Part shown: one piece after another, positions 31,188 through 38,221 of the stretch
How the letters are laid out: each line of letters opens with the position of its first letter
Numbering within the stretch: position 1 is the first letter of the stretch
Program-made: the position numbers and the translations under genes
The notes under the pieces: model-generated
The model's input: the letters and a program-made list of their open reading frames with translations, nothing else
Told to the model about the DNA's origin: nothing
Database searches by the model: none
IMG/VR virus record: IMGVR_UViG_3300028840_001346
Coordinates: 1 to 44,085 of that record
Reading direction: 5' to 3' (one strand)
From: a virus
Length of the DNA stretch: 44,085 nt

Positions 31188-31588
31188 TAGTATTCACCAT
31201 CTCCGGCCACAGCCGCTTTCTTGAGGGCCTCTAATCTGGAGTGGATGGCAATTTGGACCGTGGTCCGATGCTCGCCCTCCAACAGCCCATGGAGATACTC
31301 GATATCCTCGCTTTCTTTGACGGCCACAACCAGGTCCTTCGCGCGCGTAGGCTCTGGAGCAACAGGGGTCTCCGGCTCGGTAGACACGGTATGCTTGGAC
31401 TGGCTTTCGGTTGATTCGTCAACCGGGCCAGAGACCACCTGTATCAGATGCGAGCTGAGGAACACGCGCGTCATCTTGTTTTCTAGGCACTCGCGCCACA
31501 ATGACGGTTCGACGTCATTGTGGCCCGGCTCAAGCTTGACACCAGCGGCCAGCTTGAGCCTAGGCCCGCTATTCTTGATCCGGACCAT
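31187..31588 (-). CDS. hypothetical head-region protein
   Basis: 133 residues, ATG at 31588. The N-terminal 50 residues (LKLAAGVKLEPGHNDVEPSLW, LSSHLIQVVSG) are a small strand-rich domain present in many head modules. A Thr/Glu/Pro linker leads to a C-terminal helical piece (IEYLHGLLEGEHRTTVQIAIHSR). Function unknown. Confidence 0.65.
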   Translation of the reverse strand: MVRIKNSGPRLKLAAGVKLEPGHNDVEPSLWRECLENKMTRVFLSSHLIQVVSGPVDESTESQSKHTVSTEPETPVAPEPTRAKDLVVAVKESEDIEYLHGLLEGEHRTTVQIAIHSRLEALKKAAVAGDGEY

Positions 31589-31591
31589 GGC

Positions 31592-32497
31592 CTACAGGCC
31601 GTCCAAGTACCGGCAAGCCACCGGGTAATAGACCGCAACGCCAGCGGTCCGACTGTGGCAGTTGACGACAAATTGGAAGTCCCGAGCCTGGACCGGGAGC
31701 TGCTCAAAGTCCAATGGGACCTCGTTTTGCATGATATCCGGTCGCCGCGGGTACATCATGGCTCTGGTCACGCCAGCCGCGCCAGCGTCATCGATGCGAT
31801 ACCAGGGCTCGATATTGACCAGCCCGGGGAACTTGGCCTTGATGAACTCCAGGATGGTTGTGTCCGCGGTGTCGGCCCGCGGAGTTGTGGCGATGTAGGC
31901 CCAGCGGGCCACCGGCAGAATCAGCGTGTCTGGACGCTCAATCTGGAGGGTGTCCGTGACGATGTCCTGATACATCGTAGAGACCTCACCGATGATGGTG
32001 GCAGCCGTAGCTGGCGCGAGCCACGAGCCAGCGGACGCGTTGATTGTCACGTTGGCATCGTTGAGCGCGCCGGTGGCAATCCCGACAAGCGGAGCACCAA
32101 CGGCCGCGATTTCATCCATCTCGCGCTCGATGGCCCGGCGGCAAGCCGCGCCGCGGCGCTGGTTGAGGTTCTTCCCAGCCATTTGGGCTGACTTAACGTC
32201 CTGGACCGTCCAGCCATAGGCGGCCTCAATGGGTCGCACCGGGCGGGTAAACTCCTCCCCAGCGATGTCGACGCGGGGAGCATGGTTGCTGTGATGCGAG
32301 CCGACGCGGGCCCGGCCTACCTCGCGATATTGCTCGTAGGTGACCGTGACCGCTCCGGGATCGGCCGCAGTGCTTTGCGGAATGAACTGCCTATACATCA
32401 AATCCGGGTATTTGATGTCGTAGGTGGTGGAATACACGAATTCGAGTTGCCTTGCGAAAAAGGCGCTCTCTGCGGCGTCGAGATTGTAGTATCGCAT
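31592..32497 (-). CDS. major capsid protein (DUF2184-like)
   Basis: 301 residues, ATG at 32497 with GAGAGG upstream. ARQLEFVYSTTYDIKYPDLMYRQ-like opening, YGWTVQDVKSAQMAGKNLNQR and the ARWAYIATTPR region agree with the DUF2184 capsid family (HK97 fold). It lacks a fused scaffold; that role lies in the protease gene upstream. Confidence 0.9.
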   Translation of the reverse strand: MRYYNLDAAESAFFARQLEFVYSTTYDIKYPDLMYRQFIPQSTAADPGAVTVTYEQYREVGRARVGSHHSNHAPRVDIAGEEFTRPVRPIEAAYGWTVQDVKSAQMAGKNLNQRRGAACRRAIEREMDEIAAVGAPLVGIATGALNDANVTINASAGSWLAPATAATIIGEVSTMYQDIVTDTLQIERPDTLILPVARWAYIATTPRADTADTTILEFIKAKFPGLVNIEPWYRIDDAGAAGVTRAMMYPRRPDIMQNEVPLDFEQLPVQARDFQFVVNCHSRTAGVAVYYPVACRYLDGL

Positions 32498-32512
32498 GTC
32501 TGCTACCTCTCT

Positions 32513-33301
32513 TTACGGGATGTTAAGCTCAAGCAAGGCGACTCCGGCCGCTGCGGAGCCTTGGAGCCATTGAGCGTTGGCGACGAGGTCACACGTCGGA
32601 GCAGACGCGGTTGTCTCGACGATGGTGAACAGGCCAGGGCCCGAGGAGACATAAGTCGCTCCGAGTCCGGCTTGCTGCGATGTCAGGATGAGCGTGGTGG
32701 TTCCAGTCGCCACGACGCGAGCCGTGAATTGAGCGTCCAGGGCCATGGCCGCTCGAATCCCATCACAGATCTCGGTAGCCGTCGCCGTGCCATCCGAGAG
32801 GTACTCAAAATGATAGTCCTCGTCGCCGATGTGGACGTCCACCGTGTAGTTCGTGTCGTTGGCCACCGTGGGGGTGAGCGTTGAGACCTCAGCAACGCCA
32901 TCGGCGTCATTTCGGAAGGCCCCAATCTCGGTCCCGGTCCCACTCGTGTGGCGGAAATAGACCGGATCGCCAACAGCGATTGCCTCCTCGACCCGAACCC
33001 AGATTCGACCGCGCCGCAGCACCGTGGCCATCTCAAGGAGCGTCACTCCCAGCGGATCTGCCAGCGTCGGGTCTTGCTGCTCATGGGTATGGATCAAAAC
33101 ACCCACCGGGGCCTGACCGGCCGCGGAAAAGATGTCGAATTGATCCCCGGGGTTGGTGGCATCACGCCGAACCATGATGCCGAATCCCTGGGCCGCAGCT
33201 GCGCCGTTGGCTAGCGGGATCCCGAACATGTCGCCATCGGGGTCAGCAAGCAGCCCGCGATACCCAACCGCAGGCTCTACCGTATATGCCGTTTGTGCCA
33301 T
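32513..33301 (-). CDS. capsid decoration / structural cement-like protein with inserted domain
   Basis: 262 residues, ATG at 33301 with AGGAG upstream. About 1-135 and 226-262 (VGYRGLLADPDGDMFGIPLA, APVGVLIHTHEQ, LRRGRIWVRVEEAIAVGDPVYF) have the pattern of the phage structural cement fold. Between them, about 138-226, lies a domain (NYTVDVHIGDEDYHFEY, EICDGIRAAMALDAQ) like the ones in the sheath and terminator. It would reinforce the capsid outside. Confidence 0.75.
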   Translation of the reverse strand: MAQTAYTVEPAVGYRGLLADPDGDMFGIPLANGAAAAQGFGIMVRRDATNPGDQFDIFSAAGQAPVGVLIHTHEQQDPTLADPLGVTLLEMATVLRRGRIWVRVEEAIAVGDPVYFRHTSGTGTEIGAFRNDADGVAEVSTLTPTVANDTNYTVDVHIGDEDYHFEYLSDGTATATEICDGIRAAMALDAQFTARVVATGTTTLILTSQQAGLGATYVSSGPGLFTIVETTASAPTCDLVANAQWLQGSAAAGVALLELNIP

Positions 33302-33314
33302 CTGAATCTCCTGG

Positions 33315-34658
33315 TTAGGTTGCGGGCTGGCTGGCCACGATCGGCGAGCGCCCCAGGCTTTGGTTGTGTTGGATCATCCGCTCACGGGCTGACATGCTGT
33401 CTGTCTTGACCGTGGTGACAGTTTTGGTCCGAGGCTTATCGGGCCCGGCTGGTAGACTGCCAGACTTTTTCCAGGCCTCAACTGCGGCATCGTAGCGAGC
33501 CGCAAGATAGCTCGAATCCGCAGCGTCAAGCTTGTCTTTGGCATCCGGGGACATCTTGAGAACGACCGCCTTGCGGATGTCGACTTCGGCCATGGTCGAG
33601 AGATCAAGGTCGTCTTCTTTGAGGACCTCGCCGGCAGCGGTCTCTAGAGCTACGCGAGCCCTGACCAGCTCCTGGACTTTGGTGTCCGAGGCGTCATCCG
33701 CGCGGGCCTTCTTTTCGGCTGCCAAGTCCTCCTCAGCTTTGTCCGCACGGGCCTCGGCTTTGGCCAACTGGGCTCGCAGCTCGGTCACAGACTTGTCTGC
33801 CGAGTCCAGCCTTTCGACCATCTTGGCCACCGCTTGCGCGGCCTGATCGCCCATCTCAAAGTCAATACCGTCGATCTTCATTTTCCGTCCTCCAACTGGA
33901 CCGGGCGCCGGCCCGGTTGGTTCGCTAGTTTCATCCACTTGTACCGCGTCATCTGCATCGAGATGCAATGTGGCGTCAGTCCCGGCCCTTCCACGGTCAA
34001 CTATTGCTACGTGGTTGCCGATGATGTTTCGCTGGATGGCATCGTATTTGAGGCCATCTGGAACCCCTTCGATTCCTCTCGTGGTGCCGGCTTCAAAATC
34101 CAAGTCGCATGTGTAGCCGCATGACAATTGGTTCTTCCCGGCTTTGGCGGCCTCGATGGTGTCCGCATCGGTAATGAGCACCCGAGCGGCCACATAACGG
34201 TCATCCTTCTGGACGCGCTTGACGTTGCCGGCTTGCCACTTCCTGGTATTTTTGGCGGTCAGTTTCTCGCGCGGATGGTTGTTTGTGAGAGGCACGTCCT
34301 CAAATGAGGACAGAGCGTCATCTCGAAAGACCTCCTCGGGGAGACGAAGCTCACGCCGGATGCTGCCATCCTTCAGCCGGTAAGGGAACACGCCCACCTT
34401 GGTGATGCGAGCATCACATCGGAGGTAACCGTTGGGCGTCTCGACTGGCCTTGAGAATTCTCCGGCATCGTACCGTAGCACATTGGTCCCCTTGTCTATT
34501 GCGTCGAGCTTCGGCGTGGGCTGTTGTGCTCTCCGGCAAGCATTGCGGAGAGTCTCGTGGGCGATTGCCGCTGCCTGGTCTGGGTCTCGCCCAGCCCGGA
34601 TCTCCTGGGCAACATTGCTCCGGTAGGCATCCAGGCTGCATCGCTCGTCTAGAGGCAT
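33315..34658 (-). CDS. prohead protease/scaffold fusion (DUF2213)
   Basis: 447 residues from the ATG at 34658 with GGGGTT upstream; a TTG six codons earlier is less likely. The protease part (about 60-250) shows GEFSRPVETPNGYLRC, NNHPREKL, QLSCGYTCD and NHVAIVDRGRAG, so a catalytic His and Ser are in place. The C-terminal half is a coiled coil (VTELRAQLAKAEARADKAEEDL) ending in a basic tail, usual for scaffolds that are removed after assembly. Upstream is the repeat region. Confidence 0.82.
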   Translation of the reverse strand: MPLDERCSLDAYRSNVAQEIRAGRDPDQAAAIAHETLRNACRRAQQPTPKLDAIDKGTNVLRYDAGEFSRPVETPNGYLRCDARITKVGVFPYRLKDGSIRRELRLPEEVFRDDALSSFEDVPLTNNHPREKLTAKNTRKWQAGNVKRVQKDDRYVAARVLITDADTIEAAKAGKNQLSCGYTCDLDFEAGTTRGIEGVPDGLKYDAIQRNIIGNHVAIVDRGRAGTDATLHLDADDAVQVDETSEPTGPAPGPVGGRKMKIDGIDFEMGDQAAQAVAKMVERLDSADKSVTELRAQLAKAEARADKAEEDLAAEKKARADDASDTKVQELVRARVALETAAGEVLKEDDLDLSTMAEVDIRKAVVLKMSPDAKDKLDAADSSYLAARYDAAVEAWKKSGSLPAGPDKPRTKTVTTVKTDSMSARERMIQHNQSLGRSPIVASQPAT

Positions 34659-34770
34659 CGACCAACCCCGTGCCAAAACAGTGAAAAACCGTCAATACCA
34701 GGAAGATATGCCACATCTCCGGTTTGAGCATACTTTGGAGCCTAGGTCAAGGATCTGTTTTGGATGGCGC

Positions 34771-34785
34771 CATACCAAACGTTTG
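34771..34785. promoter_or_regulatory. operator-like site at the edge of the repeat array
   Basis: CATACCAAACGTTTG differs by one base from the operator of the early promoter at 11518. On the minus strand TATGGC follows it, as at the 8067 site, but no good -35 is seen. The site overlaps the end of the first repeat copy. Confidence 0.4.
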
Positions 34786-34963
34786 GCCGAAGATTCGCCT
34801 CGGAGCAATCTTTCATCGTTTTGGCCGAAACGTTTTTTATCGGCATCGGCCTCGGTAAAAAACGTTTGGCCGAAGATTCGCCTCGGAGCAATCTTTCATC
34901 GTTTTGGCCGAAACGTTTTTTATCGGCATCGGCCTCGGTAAAAAACGTTTGGCCGAAGATTCA
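34777..34963. repeat. 83-bp tandem repeat with internal inverted arms
   Basis: Two complete identical copies (34777-34859 and 34860-34942) and a partial third of about 20 bp. Each copy contains AAACGTTTTTTA (34828-34839, 34911-34922), which pairs perfectly with TAAAAAACGTTT (34856-34867, 34939-34950) around a 16-nt loop. The array lies in a 317-bp stretch (34659-34975) with no gene on either strand, inside the otherwise gapless late operon. Confidence 0.9.
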
Positions 34964-34975
34964 GCGCGGAATTGA

Positions 34976-35134
34976 CTATTTGGTCTCTTTGGCGTGAGCG
35001 GCGGAGAACCCGTGGCTATCATCAACCTCGCCGGTGCGCATCCGGAGCTGGATTTCTAGCTCCTCTTCTGGCGTTTCCGGAAGCTCTAATTCAACCTCCT
35101 CGCCATCGACCGTCCTGTACTTGCGCTTTTTCAT
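34976..35134 (-). CDS. 52-residue acidic hypothetical protein
   Basis: The ATG at 35134 overlaps the stop of the head-morphogenesis gene as ATGA. It begins MKKRKYRTVDGEEVELELPE and has an acidic, helical rest (EEELEIQLRMRTGEVDDSHG). Translational coupling to the ADP-ribosyltransferase-like gene is notable, and an immunity or assembly role is possible but unproven. The non-coding repeat array follows its stop. Confidence 0.65.
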   Translation of the reverse strand: MKKRKYRTVDGEEVELELPETPEEELEIQLRMRTGEVDDSHGFSAAHAKETK

Positions 35135-37440
35135 GTCATGACCATCCATTCCGCCTCATTCCCAGCGGATCCATTGTGCCAATGCTTCATTTTGTGGCCA
35201 TTGAGAATCCTCTCAACTGGCACGTCCTCGACAAGCACCTTGCCACCGCGGGCAAATGACTCTGCGATGCTCTTGTCTGTGGTCCACGACTCGATGGCCC
35301 CCGGGTGCTTGTACTCTTGCACTATACCACGATAAAGCCGAATTGTCTTGACATTCTGCTTTTTGAATTCTGCCTGGGTTTTCTTCCACATTCTCCTTGC
35401 GGTTTGCCGTGCCCCACGGAGTTCCTGGGCTGAATATTGCCATGGATCACGCACAAATGGGATGCCATCTAGCCCAAACTCCTCTTTGGCGCCCCACTTG
35501 AGGGCCACCGAACTACGCGTGTTGGAACTCTCTACCCAGCTATCAACGGCATCAAACTCGATCCCATCTTTGGGGTCAATCGGCCTATTGCCTCGCCTCG
35601 ATACATCAAACGGCGACTTGGCCTGGCCCTTTTTTCTTGACTCGACCTTGGCAATCTCGAAGTCCTTCACGGCCTTTTGCAGCTTGGCTTTTTCGGCTGC
35701 GAGGGCTTTCTTTTCGGCGAGTTCAAATGCCGAAAGGGGCTTAGGCGATGGTTTTGGAGCAACCTTTGGCTTCTTGGCCTCGGCAGCCTTCTTGGCCGCT
35801 TTCTTGGCCTCAATCTCGGCTTTGACCTTTGCCTCCGCCGCTGCGAGTTTCGCCTTCTGTTCCTTGGCCGCTTTCTGCTCGGCAGCCTTCTTGGCCTTGG
35901 CCTCGGCCAGCTGCTTTTCTGCAGCTGCGAGTCTCGCTTTGGCCTCTGCTGCGGCTTTATCGTCTGCGGCCTTCTTGAGAGCGGTTCGCTTGGCTTTCGC
36001 CTCAGCCGCCTTTGCCTTGGCTTTGGCTGTCTTGGCTTCGAGGGCTGCTGTTCTAGCCTGGACCTCGGCCAGTGTCGGCTTAGGCTTTGCTTTCGGCTTC
36101 GGGGGTGGCTTCGGAGCAGCTTTGATCGGCTTGATGGGCCCGGCCTTTTTGGTGGGCACCTTGGCCGCAACGGGTTTGGGAACTGCAACAGCACCCTTCG
36201 GGGCGAATGGCGCTGGTTTTGGCGCTGGAGCCGGAGGCTTGGCCTTGCGCTTCAACAGCCGCTCCTCGGCAGCGCTCTCTCTGGCGACTCCGGCCTTGGC
36301 ACCATACCGCTTGCGCGCCGCAGCCCGCTTGGCTTTCATCTTCGCCAAGATGGCCTTTTTGTCCTCGGGTTGCGCAGGGATGCCTTCTAGCACGGGTTCG
36401 GCCGAACATCGGCAGTTGAAATCGTGCCCAGGGTGCCCAGTGTCTGCTGGAGGGTCATCCCAGCTGTAAACATTGCCTTCCTTGAGTCGATGCGTGGGCC
36501 GCACCCGTTCATCTCGGCTTGTGCGCCAAGTGTACTGCTCAACCCCTAGGCCGGTCTGACGCATTTGCGTCAGGGCACCGTTGAGCTTGTTCGTCTGGTC
36601 ACGAGCGATGAATCTAGCGCGCCACATTGAAACATCGAATTGCTTCTTGATGTCCTGCGCGATGACCTCCGGCCTTGCGCCGGCCTGAACATTGCGCCGC
36701 ACGCTATCCATCACCTTGCCGACGTAATCGCCGGAGAGCGACTTGATGAGCGAGACATTCTGCGAGAGATGCAGGTCCAGGATGGACTTCAGACCGGCCT
36801 CATTTGGGAACGCATCAAAGCCGATCATGCGCCGGATTTGCCGCGCTATCTGCATCCGATTGAACTTGCTTGTCTCACCAGAATAGCGCGAAACCAGCTG
36901 GTCAAGGGCCCGAAGATGCGTGTTGTCCATCCGCACCGTGACTTGATCCTGGATGCCCTGGATGACGGCAGAGACATCGGCCACATCCTTTTTCAGCGGA
37001 TCATTGTCCAAGCCTCGGCCGTGGACGGTCTCGTGACACAAACGACACAGCCACCGGACTTTGGTGGCCTTGTTGTAGTCACTATGGTGAGCATCAACCT
37101 TGCCGGCCTTCCCGCAGCGCTGGCATTTGCTGGGTCGCTTAACCTCGCCCCGTCGCATGGCGTTGCGCAGGAGGTCATTCTCACGGCGCTTGGTATCCTC
37201 GTGTAGCTCATCCCCACGCAAGCCGCTCTCTCGAGAGATGCGTCCCAGTTCCGGAACAAGCAATTCGTCGATGTCTGTCCGGATGGCCTTGATGATTCCC
37301 ACAAGTGCCGAGACGTAGCCGCGCTCTGCGGCGAGCGGAAATCGCTGGATGGTCGGCCGCTTGAGGCGGAACGGCTTTTGGCCCATCTCCCTGGCTAGGT
37401 TTTGGTGCGTCTCGACGAAATTGGGGAGAAATCCTGGCAT
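35131..37440 (-). CDS. head morphogenesis (gpF-like) protein with HNH-like insert and ADP-ribosyltransferase-like tail
   Basis: 769 residues, ATG at 37440 with AGGTG upstream. Parts: (1) residues 98-142, a zinc/HNH-like insert with Cys106, Cys109, His118, His119, Cys132, Cys135, His136 and His140 (CQRCG, AHHSDY, WLCRLCHETVH); (2) about 250-350, the Mu gpF/SPP1 gp7 core (RFIARDQTNKLNGALTQMRQ, GHPGHDFNCRCS); (3) about 370-610, a Lys/Ala/Pro coiled linker; (4) about 690-769, an ADP-ribosyltransferase-like domain with the R of LYRG, SWTT and the E-x-E of GNEAEW. The protein is probably packed in the virion and may be delivered into the cell. Enzyme activity is inference from motifs. Confidence 0.82.
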   Translation of the reverse strand: MPGFLPNFVETHQNLAREMGQKPFRLKRPTIQRFPLAAERGYVSALVGIIKAIRTDIDELLVPELGRISRESGLRGDELHEDTKRRENDLLRNAMRRGEVKRPSKCQRCGKAGKVDAHHSDYNKATKVRWLCRLCHETVHGRGLDNDPLKKDVADVSAVIQGIQDQVTVRMDNTHLRALDQLVSRYSGETSKFNRMQIARQIRRMIGFDAFPNEAGLKSILDLHLSQNVSLIKSLSGDYVGKVMDSVRRNVQAGARPEVIAQDIKKQFDVSMWRARFIARDQTNKLNGALTQMRQTGLGVEQYTWRTSRDERVRPTHRLKEGNVYSWDDPPADTGHPGHDFNCRCSAEPVLEGIPAQPEDKKAILAKMKAKRAAARKRYGAKAGVARESAAEERLLKRKAKPPAPAPKPAPFAPKGAVAVPKPVAAKVPTKKAGPIKPIKAAPKPPPKPKAKPKPTLAEVQARTAALEAKTAKAKAKAAEAKAKRTALKKAADDKAAAEAKARLAAAEKQLAEAKAKKAAEQKAAKEQKAKLAAAEAKVKAEIEAKKAAKKAAEAKKPKVAPKPSPKPLSAFELAEKKALAAEKAKLQKAVKDFEIAKVESRKKGQAKSPFDVSRRGNRPIDPKDGIEFDAVDSWVESSNTRSSVALKWGAKEEFGLDGIPFVRDPWQYSAQELRGARQTARRMWKKTQAEFKKQNVKTIRLYRGIVQEYKHPGAIESWTTDKSIAESFARGGKVLVEDVPVERILNGHKMKHWHNGSAGNEAEWMVMT

Positions 37441-37442
37441 CG

Positions 37443-37637
37443 TCAGTCACCTGCATCATCAGGCGCGTCGAGAAGGACGCTCACATCCCCGCAATCGCGG
37501 AACGGAAAGGCGTACAACCCTGGTCCACTGTGGGCCTCGACGCCAAGCCTGTCGACACCAATCGTAGTGATATCATCAGAGCCAAAAATCTCAAGCAATG
37601 CCTGGACCTGCTCTCGATTGAATTCAATCATCCCCAT
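37443..37637 (-). CDS. small acidic hypothetical protein
   Basis: 64 residues starting MGMIEFNREQVQALLEIFGS. ATG at 37637 with AAGG close by; an ATG at 37631 is the alternative. Overlaps the previous stop by 14 nt. No motif recognised; it may be a small alpha/beta protein. Confidence 0.6.
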   Translation of the reverse strand: MGMIEFNREQVQALLEIFGSDDITTIGVDRLGVEAHSGPGLYAFPFRDCGDVSVLLDAPDDAGD

Positions 37638-37821
37638 CTACCTTGAGCCATTCGGTGATAACCTCCATACCACATTGCAGAATGTGGCCATCAAGCCGCT
37701 TGAGTGGACACTCACCGCATGACGTCCCCCACGGCGAATCGGCGTTACACTTGGCCACCTTCAGGAACGCCTCAAGCCGAGCCTGAAGCGTTGGGTATTC
37801 CTTGGCCCATCGGACCGTCAT
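37624..37821 (-). CDS. small Cys-containing hypothetical protein
   Basis: 65 residues from the ATG at 37821 with GGGGGAG upstream, overlapping the previous stop as ATGA; the frame upstream to 37908 has no site. Cysteines at VAKCNADS, SCGECPLK and LQCGM could make a zinc or Fe-S site. Function unknown. Confidence 0.65.
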   Translation of the reverse strand: MTVRWAKEYPTLQARLEAFLKVAKCNADSPWGTSCGECPLKRLDGHILQCGMEVITEWLKVDGDD

Positions 37822-37997
37822 GGCTCCCCCAGGATGGATTGTTCCGCCCATTCCAGCGCGTGCCGCAGGAACATGAACGCCTTTATCTTCTCTGGGCTCT
37901 TTGGGCATGACGATTCAATGGTCATCGCAAACTCGCGGCCTTTTTGCTCAACCTTAAGCAAGGCAGCTTGCCTCGCATTTTTCTCCTTTGGTCCCAC
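37818..37997 (-). CDS. 59-residue hypothetical protein
   Basis: GTG at 37997 overlaps the TAG of the upstream gene (TAGTG) with GGGG 6 nt before it. The stop overlaps the next start as ATGA, so both ends are defined by coupling. It begins MGPKEKNARQAALLKVEQ and ends EWAEQSILGEP; helical. No family recognised. Confidence 0.62.
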   Translation of the reverse strand: MGPKEKNARQAALLKVEQKGREFAMTIESSCPKSPEKIKAFMFLRHALEWAEQSILGEP

Positions 37998-38221
37998 TAG
38001 AGCCCCGCAAGCGACTTGGCTGGAGCGCCGCGCAAGCGCATCTCGCTAGTGAGCGAATCGATCCATTCCAGACAAACCTTGATCGTGTCGGAGTCCCCCT
38101 TGCGCTTGGCAGAGACCAACACCACAATGTAATACTCGCGCGCGCGCAACAAGTCGGCCCCGTCCATCCCAGCGATGGCTACATGGTTGGGCTTGGCGAT
38201 GGGCGGTATCGGACTAGCCAT
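37997..38221 (-). CDS. hypothetical protein next to portal
   Basis: 74 residues, ATG at 38221 with GGAG 7 nt upstream, inside the last codons of the portal gene. VAIAGMDGADLLRAREYYIVVLVSA and a helical second half are visible. It may be a small portal-associated protein; no family recognised. Confidence 0.6.
   Translation of the reverse strand: MASPIPPIAKPNHVAIAGMDGADLLRAREYYIVVLVSAKRKGDSDTIKVCLEWIDSLTSEMRLRGAPAKSLAGL

Noticed and set aside
34777-34963. CRISPR-like array
   Set aside because: The units are directly adjacent with no spacers, only two full copies, and no cas genes are present; the Cas4-like nuclease belongs to the recombination block.
34837-35025. Minus-strand 62-codon frame over the 83-bp repeats
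   Set aside because: It is read through the repeat units and overlaps the better supported 52-residue gene; composition follows the repeat rather than a protein.
35348-36469. Long plus-strand open frame (373 codons)
   Set aside because: Antisense to the Lys/Ala-rich linker of the head-morphogenesis gene; its Ala/Phe/Leu bias is the mirror of Lys/Ala codons and can look like membrane helices.
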